Numbered from the stretch's first letter, positions 51,921-62,206 are shown. The stretch is DNA of 64,000 bases from Bradyrhizobium sp. WSM3983 (GCF_000473045.1 NZ_AXAY01000002.1:62001-126000); one strand, 5' to 3'. The notes: generated from the letters alone by a model not told the origin. Numbers and translations: made by a program.

Positions 51921-52778
51921 ATGACCTCCGCCACCGACCCCCTCGTCTCCACCGAATGGCTCGCCGCCCACATCGCCGACGCCAACGTCAAAGTGCTCGA
52001 CGCCAGCTTCAAGCTGCCGGGCGTGCTGCCGCTGCCGAAGGACGACTATCTCGCCGCGCACCTGCCGGGTGCCGCGTTCTTCGACGTCGATGCGGTGTCG
52101 GACCATTCCAACCCGTTGCCGCACATGTATCCGAGCGCCGAGCAGTTCGGCCGCGATGTCGGCAATCTCGGCATCTCCAATGCCGACACGGTCGTGCTCT
52201 ACGATGCCGGCGGCTGGGTCGCCGCGCCGCGCGCATGGTGGATGTTCCTGGCCTTCGGCCACAGCAATGTGCGCATCCTCAATGGCGGCCTGAAGAAGTG
52301 GCGCGCCGAGGGGCGTCCGGTCGAGAGCGGCGAGGTGAAGCCGAAGGCTGCGACGTTCAAGGCGAGCTACGATCCGAAGCGCGTGCGCAGCATGCAGCAG
52401 CTGATCGCCAATGTCGAAAGCCGCGCCGAGCAGGTGATCGACGCACGCGCCGCCGACCGCTTCGAAGGCCGCGCGCCCGAGCCGCGCGCGGGCATCCGCT
52501 CCGGTCACATCCCCGGCGCGCGCAACGTGCCCTACAACCAGCTGTTTGATGCCGTGACCGGCACGATGAAACCGCTCGAGGATCTGCGCGCCGCCTTCAC
52601 CGGCGCCGGCGTGAAGCTCGATGCGCCGATCGTCACGAGCTGCGGCTCCGGCGTCTCGGCCGGCGTGCTGACGCTCGCGCTCTATCGCCTGGGTGTCACC
52701 GACACCGCCCTCTATGACGGCTCATGGTCGGAATGGGGCCAGGAGAAGGGCCCGCCGATCGCGACCGGGCCGGCGTAA
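51921..52778 (+). CDS. sseA: 3-mercaptopyruvate sulfurtransferase
   Basis: A 285-residue tandem rhodanese. The inactive N-terminal half is residues ~8-135 (LVSTEWLAAHIADANVKVLD) and the catalytic half ~155-280 carries the active-site loop CGSGVSA at 241-247, the CGSG(T/V)xA type that marks 3-mercaptopyruvate use rather than thiosulfate. It produces pyruvate and a persulfide. ATG 51921 has GGAAAG six bases upstream; the frame is open upstream only through the repeat. Confidence 0.94.
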   Translation: MTSATDPLVSTEWLAAHIADANVKVLDASFKLPGVLPLPKDDYLAAHLPGAAFFDVDAVSDHSNPLPHMYPSAEQFGRDVGNLGISNADTVVLYDAGGWVAAPRAWWMFLAFGHSNVRILNGGLKKWRAEGRPVESGEVKPKAATFKASYDPKRVRSMQQLIANVESRAEQVIDARAADRFEGRAPEPRAGIRSGHIPGARNVPYNQLFDAVTGTMKPLEDLRAAFTGAGVKLDAPIVTSCGSGVSAGVLTLALYRLGVTDTALYDGSWSEWGQEKGPPIATGPA

Positions 52779-52781
52779 ATC

Positions 52782-53552
52782 CTATTGGCGCGTGCGCGTG
52801 GCCGTCGTGGCGAGCGTCTGCTGCTGCTGCCGGCCGAACGGATCGAGCGCCTGCTGTAGCTGCTGAGGCGGCGGGCGCCGCACGATGCGGTGCCGCTTCT
52901 TCGGCTTGTGCGCACGCGGCTTGGCCGTTGCGCTGTCGGCCTTGGTCTTCGCCGGCGCAAGCTCGTTCAGCGCGGCCATCCTGGCCGCTGCAATGTCGCT
53001 CACGCGCGATGCCAGCGCTGGTGTCGCGGTGCGCGGCACCTCGGTGGCGCTGACGATTGGTGCGGGCGTTGTCGTCGCGGTAGAAGCCGCCGTGTCGGCC
53101 GGGGTCAGTGTGTCAGCGGGTGCGGGAGCCGCAGCCTCGCCCTTGGCCGGCTCAGGGGCCGGCCCTTCGGTGGCGGGCGGAGCCGTCTCTGCGGGTGGCG
53201 CGACGGCAACGACCCGAGGCTCCGGTTGGGCCTGAGGTTGGGCCTCCAGCGTCACTGCAGCCATCTGCTCGGGCCCGGTCTCGACCGCGGGCAGCCCGAT
53301 GCTCGGGACCTGCTCCGGCACCACAGGCGCCGCCTCATTGGCCGCCGGCGCCACCCGGAGCGCCGCGAGCACCGGCTGGGCCGGCTCGGAGGCCTGCGCG
53401 AACATCCGCTCCTGCGGGCCGTTCCGCCAAGAGGGATTGCTGACATACTGCTCGTGGCTCGCCCGTAGCAGCGAGGCGGCGCCTAAGCCGAATACCAGGA
53501 TGGAGGCTGACAGCAGGATCGCGGCAAGCAGGAAGCGAAAGCCGGGAAGCAT
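52782..53552 (-). CDS. membrane-anchored Ala/Pro-rich protein of unknown function
   Basis: A 256-residue protein with one N-terminal membrane segment (MLPGFRFLLAAILLSASILV) followed by a long low-complexity region rich in Ala, Pro, Glu and Thr, then a basic end (RAHKPKKRHRIVRRPPP and a Gln-rich tail). It is probably periplasm-facing. ATG 53552 places the anchor at the N terminus; an upstream ATG at 53660 is in frame. No domain recognised. The high composition bias means homology searches need filtering. Confidence 0.7.
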   Translation of the reverse strand: MLPGFRFLLAAILLSASILVFGLGAASLLRASHEQYVSNPSWRNGPQERMFAQASEPAQPVLAALRVAPAANEAAPVVPEQVPSIGLPAVETGPEQMAAVTLEAQPQAQPEPRVVAVAPPAETAPPATEGPAPEPAKGEAAAPAPADTLTPADTAASTATTTPAPIVSATEVPRTATPALASRVSDIAAARMAALNELAPAKTKADSATAKPRAHKPKKRHRIVRRPPPQQLQQALDPFGRQQQQTLATTATRTRQ

Positions 53553-53914
53553 CGGACGGGTTACAAATTTCCGCCCCGGCGTGTGGCCAGGGCCCATGAG
53601 CCATCTGAACGCGGTGACGGTACTGATTGCCGCGTTCGCCATGCGGGAATTCGAGCTCAAAGCGATGGCGAATCAGGCTGATTCGAACATATCGCAACGC
53701 CTCCGCTCAGTTCCGCAAAAAATCGGACGGATGACTCCGGCAATCTACGGCGTGATGCGATTTCCGTCCCGTGATGCAACGGGGCAACTGTGTGCGATTG
53801 CATCACAAATCGCTAAATCAGGCACAATTCAGCCTGTTATGTCTTGAATGTGCCGCTATCTTCGGTCATCTGGCCGTTGACGGCTCGGACGGGGCCCGGG
53901 GGCTAACAAGAGCG
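53553..53914. promoter_or_regulatory. divergent intergenic region with GTGATGC repeats
   Basis: The 362-base gap between divergent genes contains GTGATGCGA (53752-53760), GTGATGCAA (53771-53779) and the inverse TTGCATCAC (53798-53806); the last two are perfect 9-bp arms 18 bases apart. They may form a regulator site for the L,D-transpeptidase gene. Nothing else was recognised. Confidence 0.4.
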
Positions 53915-55096
53915 ATGATGATCAAACATTTTCTGACGATATGCGCTGCCGCAACAGTCGCTGCGGCGGGAACCTCGCTCGCACAGGCCCAGAGCTATCC
54001 GGTTCAGCAGGCGCCGAGCTACGGCGCTCCGGCCGAATACCGGCCCGGCGACCGCACCCCGAATTTCGACGCTCTGGAAGATGACGACGACGCGATGCCG
54101 CAGGCTTCGCTGCCGCCGCCGGGTCCCGCCGATGATCCGCGCTACGGCCGCCCCGCCGGCGCTCCCCCGGTCTATTCGGCCGCCCCGCCGCAGGGCCCGG
54201 TCATGTCGCCGGATGATCCGCGTTACGGCCGTCCGGCTGGCGCTCCGCCCGTTTATTCCGCCGCCCCGCCGCAGGGTCCGGTGATGTCACCCGATGATCC
54301 CCGTTATGGCCGCCCCGCTGGCGCGCCCTCGGTGATCTATGCCGACCGTCCGGGCCAGGCGCCCGCCAGCGACGGCATGCGTCCGCCGGAAGCCGTCGGT
54401 GGTTCGGCCGCGACCGGCGCGGTCTCGCAGCCGCCCGCTGTCGGTGCCGATGGCCGGCCGATGTCGGTCGCCTCATTGCCGCCCGAGGAGCAGCCTGACG
54501 CAGCACCGGCGCAACTGGCGCCGAACCTGCGCCGTCAGGAAGTGTCGCTGGCGACCAAGGAGCCGGCCGGTACGATCATCGTCGATACTCCGAACACCTA
54601 CCTGTATTACGTCCTCGGCAATGGCCGTGCGATCCGCTACGGCGTTCGCGTTGGCCGCGACGGCTTCACCTGGACCGGCGTGCAGAAGATCACGCGCAAG
54701 GCCGAATGGCCGGATTGGCATCCGCCGACGGAAATGATCGAGCGCCAGCCCTATCTGCCGCGCTTCATGGCCGGCGGCCCCGGCAATCCGCTCGGTGCCC
54801 GCGCGATGTATCTCGGCTCGACCGTGTATCGCATCCACGGCACCAACCAGCCCTCGACGATCGGCAAGTTCGTGTCCTCCGGCTGCATCGGCATGCTGAA
54901 CGACGATGTCTCGGACCTGTTCGAGCGCACCAAGGTCGGCACCCGCGTGGTGGTGATGCCGGGCGGCCCTGCGCCGGGAACGGCGACCGCATCGGCAGCG
55001 CCTGCGCCGGCTCCGATGGCCGCCCAGGCCGGCCCGGCTCCGGGTACGCAACCGACCGTGGTGCCGCCGCTGCCCGCGCCAGTCACCGTGCGCTAA
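53915..55096 (+). CDS. L,D-transpeptidase (YkuD/ErfK family) with tandem repeats
   Basis: A 393-residue exported enzyme that forms or edits peptidoglycan cross-links. Signal peptide residues 1-26 (HFLTICAAATVAAAGTSLAQ). Residues 73-140 hold a 27-residue unit starting DDPRYGRPAGAPPVY, two full copies and a partial third, Pro-rich and likely a wall-spanning linker. The YkuD domain is ~215-350 with EPAGTIIVDTPNTYLYYVL, His307 in RIHGTNQ and catalytic Cys323 in SSGCIGM. Most family members have Arg or another basic/aromatic residue two positions after the Cys; here it is Gly325. Confidence 0.92.
   Translation: MMIKHFLTICAAATVAAAGTSLAQAQSYPVQQAPSYGAPAEYRPGDRTPNFDALEDDDDAMPQASLPPPGPADDPRYGRPAGAPPVYSAAPPQGPVMSPDDPRYGRPAGAPPVYSAAPPQGPVMSPDDPRYGRPAGAPSVIYADRPGQAPASDGMRPPEAVGGSAATGAVSQPPAVGADGRPMSVASLPPEEQPDAAPAQLAPNLRRQEVSLATKEPAGTIIVDTPNTYLYYVLGNGRAIRYGVRVGRDGFTWTGVQKITRKAEWPDWHPPTEMIERQPYLPRFMAGGPGNPLGARAMYLGSTVYRIHGTNQPSTIGKFVSSGCIGMLNDDVSDLFERTKVGTRVVVMPGGPAPGTATASAAPAPAPMAAQAGPAPGTQPTVVPPLPAPVTVR
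54131..54334. repeat. 81-bp tandem repeat within the L,D-transpeptidase gene
   Basis: Two full and one partial copy of an 81-bp unit encoding 27 residues (DDPRYGRPAGAPPVYSAAPP...). The DNA copies differ at third positions, so the duplication is not very recent. Confidence 0.9.
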
Positions 55097-55258
55097 CTCT
55101 CCTCGTCAGTGCTGATTGAATCAGCGGCGCGTGTGCATCGGCCACGCGCCGCTTTCGTTTGATGCATGCCCGTCCGGTTCCCGTGCATTCGCCCCGTTGA
55201 ATCCTCACAGACGTTGACTACCTGCCGAGGAAGTTGCAACGAATTCGAGGAGCGCACG

Positions 55259-56227
55259 ATGCGAATCTTTGTTGCGGGCGCGACCGGTGCGGTCGGGCAG
55301 TATCTTGTTCCGGCGCTGATCGCGGCGGGGCATTCGGTGGTTGGTACGACACGGAGTGCGGCAAAAGCAGACCTCGTGCGTCGATTGGGTGCGGAGCCGG
55401 CCGTCGCCGACGGCCTCGATGCCGGCAGCATGCGCGCTGCGGTGTCTGCGGCAAAGCCGGACGTGGTCGTCCATCAGATGACGGATCTCGCGGCCGCCAC
55501 CGACCTCCGCCATTTCGATCGCGCCTTCGCGCGAACCAACGAGCTCCGCACGCGCGGAACCGACATTCTGCTCGACGCTGCACGCGAGGCCGGCGCCAGG
55601 CGCTTCATCGCGCAAAGCTTCTGCGGCTGGACCTTCAGCCGCAACGGAGGAACGGTCAAGACCGAGGTCGATGAACTTGACCCACATCCGCCGCAGGAAC
55701 TGCGACGCACGCTTGAGGCAATCCGGTATCTGGAGCGGACCGTCACCGCATCGACGACGCCGGAAGGGATCGTGCTGCGCTATGGATTCTTCTATGGGCC
55801 TGAGACCGGCACGCTCTCGCCGGCGATGATCGACCAGCTGCGCCACCGCCGTGTGCCGGTGATCGGCAGTGGCGCCGGCACGTGGTCGTTCATTCACACC
55901 GAGGATGCCGCCTCCGCCACGCTTGCTGCGGTCGAGCGCGGACGCGCCGGCAACGTTTACAACGTCGTCGACGATCATCCGGCGCAGGTGAAGGATTGGT
56001 TGCCGGCGTTGGCCGAACTGATCGGTGCCAAGCCGCCGCTCCACGTTCCTGCCTGGCTCGGGCGCCTGCTTGCGGGCGAGCACATGGTGGCGATGATGAC
56101 AGAGGTGCGTGGGGCGTCGAATGCCAAGGCGAGACGCGAACTCGATTGGCAGCCGGCGAAGTCGTCGTGGCGCCAGGGATTTGCTGAATTCGCGAGGGCC
56201 TCGGCAGCACAGCGCGCCGCGGCGTGA
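55259..56227 (+). CDS. NAD(P)-dependent epimerase/reductase, extended SDR family
   Basis: A 322-residue Rossmann-fold protein. The nucleotide motif is FVAGATGAVGQYLVPALIAA, near residue 5. A Ser position occurs in RFIAQSFCGWTFS, but the canonical YxxxK pair is replaced (around YGFFYGPETGTLS), as in atypical SDRs. RGRAGNVYNVVDD and ASNAKARRELDWQPAK fit the nucleoside-sugar epimerase group. Substrate unknown. GAGGAG lies before ATG 55259. It is convergent with the 2-hydroxyacid dehydrogenase gene. Confidence 0.85.
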   Translation: MRIFVAGATGAVGQYLVPALIAAGHSVVGTTRSAAKADLVRRLGAEPAVADGLDAGSMRAAVSAAKPDVVVHQMTDLAAATDLRHFDRAFARTNELRTRGTDILLDAAREAGARRFIAQSFCGWTFSRNGGTVKTEVDELDPHPPQELRRTLEAIRYLERTVTASTTPEGIVLRYGFFYGPETGTLSPAMIDQLRHRRVPVIGSGAGTWSFIHTEDAASATLAAVERGRAGNVYNVVDDHPAQVKDWLPALAELIGAKPPLHVPAWLGRLLAGEHMVAMMTEVRGASNAKARRELDWQPAKSSWRQGFAEFARASAAQRAAA

Positions 56228-56237
56228 CGGGCCTACC

Positions 56238-57200
56238 TCAGGCCAGCTTCCGCGGCAGCTCGCTTCCCCTGGTCCAGGCATCGATCGCCTCGACCATCTG
56301 TCCGTAATGGATGCGCAAGCCGTCCTCGGTCGCGTAGCCGAGATGCGGCGTCAGCACGAGATTGTCGAGCTTGCGGAAGGAATGGTCGACCGGCAGCGGC
56401 TCGACCGAGAACACGTCGATGCCGGCGCCCGCAATCTTCCGCTGCTGCAAGGCTTCGAGCAGCGCCTGCTCGTCCACGATCGGCCCGCGCGCGGTGTTGA
56501 CGAGGAACGCGGTCGGCTTCATCCGCGCGAGGTCTGCGCGGCCGACGAGGCCGCGTGAGCGCTCGCTCAGCACCACATGGATGGTGACAACATCGGCCTT
56601 GGCGAACAGCTCCTCCTTGCTGGCGTAGCCAACGCCGGCCGCCGCGCACTTCTCCGGCGTGAGGTTCGGGCTCCAGGCGATCACGTTCATGCCGAAGGCC
56701 TTGGCAATACTGGCCATCTTGGTGCCGAGCTTGCCGAGGCCGACAACGCCGAGCGTGAGACCTTCGATCTCGACACCGGCAAAGGTTTGCCAGGGCTCGC
56801 CGGCATGCATGCGCGCATTCTCGCGGCCGATGCCGCGGGTCAGTTCCAGGATCAGGCCCATGGTCAGCGGCGCGGTCGGATCGCGCGAATATTGCGTGCC
56901 GCCGATGGTGACGCCTTTCGCCTTCGCGGCCTCCACGTCGATCGCGGCATTGCGCATGCCGGAGGTGAGCAGCAGCTTCAGCTTGGGCAGCTTGTCAAAC
57001 AGGCTCTTGGGGAACGCCGTGCGCTCGCGCATCGCGCAGATGATGTCGAAATCGGCCAGCGCGCTGGCTGCGGCCTGTTCCGAGGCGAAGGGATGGCTGA
57101 ACACGGTGGCATCGACACGGTCGGACAGTTTCGGCCAGTCGGCGACGTCGAGAGCGAGGTTGAAGTAGTCGTCGAGAATTGCACAGCGCAGCCGCGTCAT
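56238..57200 (-). CDS. D-2-hydroxyacid dehydrogenase family protein
   Basis: A 320-residue NAD-dependent dehydrogenase of the phosphoglycerate-dehydrogenase-like group. The dinucleotide motif is [13 protein letters not shown]; catalytic Arg is in [13 protein letters not shown], Glu in DVFSVEPLP and His in LTPHLGYAT. No ACT domain, so it is not a typical serine-pathway SerA. Substrate unknown. Solitary gene. Confidence 0.92.
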   Translation of the reverse strand: MTRLRCAILDDYFNLALDVADWPKLSDRVDATVFSHPFASEQAAASALADFDIICAMRERTAFPKSLFDKLPKLKLLLTSGMRNAAIDVEAAKAKGVTIGGTQYSRDPTAPLTMGLILELTRGIGRENARMHAGEPWQTFAGVEIEGLTLGVVGLGKLGTKMASIAKAFGMNVIAWSPNLTPEKCAAAGVGYASKEELFAKADVVTIHVVLSERSRGLVGRADLARMKPTAFLVNTARGPIVDEQALLEALQQRKIAGAGIDVFSVEPLPVDHSFRKLDNLVLTPHLGYATEDGLRIHYGQMVEAIDAWTRGSELPRKLA

Positions 57201-57347
57201 CAGCGTTCATCCATGGCGAGAGGTGGCAGCGCCAGGCGGAGGGGCCCCATCGTCGGAACCGGGCCATGGTTGCGCGCAATCACGCCTGCGCGCAAGCAGT
57301 CTGGGTCTTCAAAAATCCGTAGGCAAGATCCGATAGGGAGGCGCAGC

Positions 57348-57563
57348 TCAGAGATCGCGGGGCTTCAGCCGGATCGGCGCATCCATGCCGTGCTTGGCGC
57401 GCCAGGCCGGGCCGGGGCCGCGCATGTAGTGCAGTTCGGGCCGGTAGGGGTTGAAGGCCGTGGCGAAGAATCGCGTCCAGAAGCCCTTGATCTCCGAGAC
57501 GAGCGCGGAGGCGCGGCCGGCTTCCGCCGGAACGGGAAGGGAATTGGTCTCGATCAGAGCCAT
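57348..57563 (-). CDS. small basic hypothetical protein
   Basis: A 71-residue protein starting [20 protein letters not shown], with [20 protein letters not shown] and a basic end. ATG 57563 is chosen because the protein-like sequence starts there. I do not recognise a family. It lies in the gap before ettA, on the opposite strand. Confidence 0.6.
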   Translation of the reverse strand: MALIETNSLPVPAEAGRASALVSEIKGFWTRFFATAFNPYRPELHYMRGPGPAWRAKHGMDAPIRLKPRDL

Positions 57564-57794
57564 GATGGGCCTCGCTGTGCTCCCGTTCATTCTGGGCGGG
57601 TGGCGCTGTTTCCGCGCGAAACCGAGCTTTGGCCTGATTTATTAAAAGAAGGTTTCAATTGTCCGGGACGGGGTCCGGATGGTGTCCGCCCGGTATTCAT
57701 CCGTGGTGAACGGAGGGAAAACATTGCCCTTTGGGGGCGGGATCGTTACATCGGCGGCAAGCAAATCTCCTCAAATCGAAGGTTTTCGGGACCG

Positions 57795-59444
<1,650 letters not shown>

Positions 59445-59451
59445 TCTCGGC

Positions 59452-60678
59452 ATGATGCGACGGGCGCTCATCGCTGCGGTGATTGTCGTCACCTGCGGAT
59501 GGACGTCCGCCCGCGCCGCCGATGCCGCCTTTACCCAATTCATCGGCTCGCTCTGGCCGGAAGCGCAAGGGGCCGGCGTTTCCCGCGCGACGTTCGATCA
59601 ACAGACGCGCGGGCTCGATCCGGATTACAAGCTGCCTGATCTGATCCTGCCCGGGCGACCTGCGACCGGCGCGCCGTCGCAGGCCGAGTTCGTGCAGGTG
59701 CCGGCGGACTATGTCAGGGAAGGCGCGATCGCGAGCCTCGCGGGCGAGGGGCAGCGGTTGCTGCAGAAATACAATGCCGCGCTGACGAAGATCGAAAAGA
59801 GCTCCGGCGTGCCCGCCACCGTGATGCTCGCGATCTGGGGACGCGAGACTGATTACGGCCGCTACACACTGCCTTACGATCTCGTCCGCGTGCTGGCGAC
59901 GCAGGCCTATGTCGGCCGGCGCAAGGACACCTATCGCAACGAGTTTATCCTCGCGCTGAAGATCCTCGGCGAGGGCGTGGTGACGCGCAAGGACATGCGC
60001 TCGTCCTGGGCCGGCGCCACCGGGCTCACGCAGTTCCTGCCGTCCGAATATTACAAGCATGGCGTCGATTTCGACGGCGACGGCCGCGTCGACATCTGGC
60101 ACTCGGTGCCCGATGCGCTGGCCTCGGCCGCGCAGCAGCTCGTCAACAAGGGCTGGCAGAGCGGCGTGCGTTGGGCCTATGAGGTGAAGGCGCCGGCAAG
60201 GGTCGACTGCACCACCGGCGTGCCCGAGGTGACGAAGCCGATCGGCCAGTGGCTGCGTGAAGGCTTCGTGCCGGTGCGCGGCGAGAGGCTCAGCGCGGCC
60301 GAGCAGGCGCAACCGGCATCACTGCTCCAGCCGGAGGGCATCTATGGTCCGGCGTTCCTGACCACGAAGAACTACTTCGTCATCAAGGAATACAATTTCT
60401 CCGACCTCTATGTGCTGTTCGTCGGTCATCTCAGTGACCGCATGACGAGCCCGTTGCCGTTCGCGACGCCTTGGGCGACGTCGAAGCAATTGCGCACGAA
60501 GGATGTCGAGGCGATGCAGCTCGGGCTGACGCGCGCCGGGCTCTACAAAGACAAGATCGACGGCAAGGCCGGCATGCAGACGCGCGCTGCGCTTGGCGCC
60601 TATCAGAGGTCGGCCGGGCTCAAGGTCGATTGCTGGCCGAGCGAAGAGGTGCTGCGTTCGATTCAGGCGGCGCGCTAA
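59452..60678 (+). CDS. lytic murein transglycosylase, MltB type with peptidoglycan-binding domain
   Basis: A 408-residue periplasmic enzyme that cleaves peptidoglycan glycan strands to 1,6-anhydro products. Signal peptide at residues 1-22 (ALIAAVIVVTCGWTSARA). The catalytic Glu is in VMLAIWGRETDYGR, with SSWAGATGLTQFLPSEYY and DFDGDGRVDIWHSVPDALAS following, all MltB family. Residues ~340-405 form a PG_binding_1 domain (DVEAMQLGLTRAGLYKDKID). It is close behind ettA; the pairing may be only positional. Confidence 0.93.
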   Translation: MMRRALIAAVIVVTCGWTSARAADAAFTQFIGSLWPEAQGAGVSRATFDQQTRGLDPDYKLPDLILPGRPATGAPSQAEFVQVPADYVREGAIASLAGEGQRLLQKYNAALTKIEKSSGVPATVMLAIWGRETDYGRYTLPYDLVRVLATQAYVGRRKDTYRNEFILALKILGEGVVTRKDMRSSWAGATGLTQFLPSEYYKHGVDFDGDGRVDIWHSVPDALASAAQQLVNKGWQSGVRWAYEVKAPARVDCTTGVPEVTKPIGQWLREGFVPVRGERLSAAEQAQPASLLQPEGIYGPAFLTTKNYFVIKEYNFSDLYVLFVGHLSDRMTSPLPFATPWATSKQLRTKDVEAMQLGLTRAGLYKDKIDGKAGMQTRAALGAYQRSAGLKVDCWPSEEVLRSIQAAR

Positions 60679-60696
60679 CAAGTCGTCAAAAAGAAA

Positions 60697-60725
60697 AAGC
60701 CCGGCCGATGGTCTCGGCCGGGCTT
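60697..60725 (-). terminator. intrinsic terminator of the 94-residue protein gene
   Basis: Perfect 12-bp stem, AAGCCCGGCCGA with TCGGCCGGGCTT, loop of 5. Read on the minus strand it is followed by TTTTTCTTTTTG, the expected T-run, so it ends the gene at 60760-61044. It also sits after the plus-strand transglycosylase stop and may block read-through from that side. Confidence 0.85.
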
Positions 60726-60759
60726 CGTCGCGGCGCTTGATCAGCGCGGTGCGACCAGA

Positions 60760-61044
60760 TCAGTAGCAGACGCGAACCGGGCGAACGGTCCAGCCATAGC
60801 CGTCCCAGTAGCGCTGACGCTGCCAGTAGCAGGGCGGGGGCGGCGGGCCAGGCTCGGCCACGTACACCGGTCCGCCGTAAGCGGGACGGCTCGACGCGAT
60901 GGCGCCGCCGATGATCGCGCCGCCGAGCAGGCCGGCCGCGATACCGACGCCAACGCCGTCATGGGCCTGAGCGGACGGAGTGGCGGTCACCAGCGAACCG
61001 GCGATCGTCGCAACCGTGAGGGCGGCAACAATAGTCTTCTTCAT
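60760..61044 (-). CDS. small exported Gly/Pro-rich protein with Cys-flanked C-terminal motif
   Basis: A 94-residue protein: signal peptide (KTIVAALTVATIAGSLVTAT to about residue 27), a Gly/Ala/Ile-rich hydrophobic stretch (GVGIAAGLLGGAIIGGAIAS, glycine-zipper-like), a Pro-rich linker and the C-terminal motif CYWQRQRYWDGYGWTVRPVR plus VCY. A paralogue with the same layout is encoded at 61283-61618. Function unknown; the zipper suggests envelope association. Its ribosome site (AGGAGAG) is preceded by a strong hairpin. Confidence 0.8.
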   Translation of the reverse strand: MKKTIVAALTVATIAGSLVTATPSAQAHDGVGVGIAAGLLGGAIIGGAIASSRPAYGGPVYVAEPGPPPPPCYWQRQRYWDGYGWTVRPVRVCY

Positions 61045-61066
61045 GCTCTTGGCTCTCCTGGGAGAT

Positions 61067-61090
61067 GGACGCTCCTCGTTGGGAGCGTCC
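61067..61090 (-). promoter_or_regulatory. leader hairpin GGACGCTCC / GGAGCGTCC
   Basis: 9-bp perfect arms with a 6-base loop, ending 23 bases before the ATG of the 94-residue protein and just upstream of its ribosome site. In the transcript leader it could affect stability or translation. Confidence 0.45.
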
Positions 61091-61189
61091 GGGTTTCAAA
61101 GGTTCACGCACACTCTGATGGAATTGGCCTTGCAGCTAGGAAGCGCGCAAATGGTCAATCCACGGTAAACGCACACGGAGCTGTGACGA

Positions 61190-61207
61190 GAAAAAGCGGT
61201 CTTTTTC
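61190..61207. terminator. possible terminator GAAAAAG cggt CTTTTTC
   Basis: 7-bp arms, A/T-rich, between the two paralogous small genes. Read on the minus strand it comes 76 bases after the 111-residue gene and ends in CTTTTTC. The stem is weak in G/C, so the call is tentative. Confidence 0.35.
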
Positions 61208-61282
61208 AGGCCCGGAGATGAACGGCGCACCCGTAGTGAACCGGCTCATTTGAATCGGTTCAACCGAGCGGCCTAACGCGCC

Positions 61283-61618
61283 TCAGCCGCAGACTCTGAC
61301 GCGGCGGATGCGCCAGGCGTAGCCGTCCCAGAAGCGCTGCTTCTGCCAGACACAGCCATCGCCGTAATAGTCGTCGGCAACGTAGCCGGGACCCGGCGCG
61401 TAGTAGCGGGGCGGATAATAGCCGGGGCCGTAACCCGGGCCATACGCGTAGCCCGGTCCGGGTCCGTAATAATACGGAGATGCCAGCGCGCCGCCGACGA
61501 TGGCGCCACCGATGATCCCGGCGGCTACGCCGGCAGCGACACCGCGCTGTGCATGGGCCGGCGTACCCGCGGCCAAAACCAGGGCGGCGGCAGCGACTGC
61601 CATAAGCGACTTCTTCAT
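61283..61618 (-). CDS. small exported Gly/Tyr-rich protein, paralogue of the 94-residue protein
   Basis: A 111-residue protein with signal peptide (MKKSLMAVAAAALVLAAGTP, then AHAQ), glycine-zipper-like GVAAGVAAGIIGGAIVGGAL, a Tyr/Gly/Pro-rich middle and the C-terminal motif CVWQKQRFWDGYAWRIRRVR plus VCG. Compared with its neighbour the C-W-Q-x-Q-R-(Y/F)-W-D-G-Y-x-W...R-V-R-V-C frame is kept. The two are separated by 238 bases and are likely an old tandem duplication. Confidence 0.8.
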   Translation of the reverse strand: MKKSLMAVAAAALVLAAGTPAHAQRGVAAGVAAGIIGGAIVGGALASPYYYGPGPGYAYGPGYGPGYYPPRYYAPGPGYVADDYYGDGCVWQKQRFWDGYAWRIRRVRVCG

Positions 61619-61750
61619 GGGGCGACCTTTCAACGCGAACGCGGAACTCCTGCGCCAAAGTTCCACACTTCGCTTGAACGATCAATGAACGGCGCATTGG
61701 CCGGGTGCGACCAATTGGTAGAATTGGCCGATCTTTGGCCTTGGGAGACG

Positions 61751-62041
61751 ATGATGACCGTCCTGACCAATGCCCTGATCGCCATCGGGGCTGTCGGCGT
61801 GGCTGGTTATGCCCTGATGACCCATTTACAGAACCGCGTGCCGCGCTCGCGGGCCAGAGCAGGCGGGGGAAGCGACAGCTACTCGGATACGACGAATGAG
61901 GGCTTCTCGCTGGGGAGCTGGTTCTCCAGCGACAGTTCCGACAGCGCGACCGACAGCGGCAGCTGCTCCACGAGCGATAGTGGTGGGGATGGAGATTGCG
62001 GAGGCGGCGGCGATGGTGGGGGAGGCGGGAGCAGCGACTAG
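61751..62041 (+). CDS. small membrane-anchored protein with Ser/Asp/Gly-rich tail
   Basis: A 96-residue protein. One N-terminal membrane segment (LTNALIAIGAVGVAGYALMT) is followed by a basic turn (RVPRSRARAGG) and an acidic low-complexity tail of Ser, Asp and Gly with two Cys (GSCSTSD, DGDCGGG). GGGAGACG lies before the ATG. No family recognised. The tail looks disordered and could bind metal, but this is a guess. Confidence 0.65.
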   Translation: MMTVLTNALIAIGAVGVAGYALMTHLQNRVPRSRARAGGGSDSYSDTTNEGFSLGSWFSSDSSDSATDSGSCSTSDSGGDGDCGGGGDGGGGGSSD

Positions 62042-62081
62042 GCCCTATCAGGCATCATCTTGATCCAGCGCAACTCCCTAT

Positions 62082-62098
62082 TTTAGAGCCGTTCTAGG
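62082..62098 (+). promoter_or_regulatory. imperfect ICE box (Irr site) upstream of bfd
   Basis: TTTAGAG CCG TTCTAGG matches the iron control element TTTAGAA-N3-TTCTAAA at 11 of 14 arm positions. It lies 109 bases before the bfd ATG. Confidence 0.6.
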
Positions 62099-62206
62099 CT
62101 GTTTCCGGGCCAGTTTGGAATAGCTTGAAATACCGGTTTTTCCCTTTGCATCCGGGCGGCCCCTTAAATATCGATGATGGCGCATCACCAAGGGCCTACC
62201 GCTTCC

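Noticed and set aside
56577..57794. A long N-terminal extension of EttA across the hydroxyacid dehydrogenase gene
   Set aside because: The frame is open only because high-GC DNA gives long antisense frames; the EttA family start is at 57795 and the extension has Arg/Ala-rich shadow composition.
61250..61263. FNR/FixK-like palindrome TTGAATCGGTTCAA
   Set aside because: It has the TTGA-N6-TCAA form but lies 20 bases from the stop of one gene and over 200 bases from the next start on that strand, so it is not placed like an activator site.
62114..62130. Third ICE-like site TTTGGAATAGCTTGAAA near bfd
   Set aside because: The left half fits but the right half (CTTGAAA) departs from TTCTAAA, so it is not counted.
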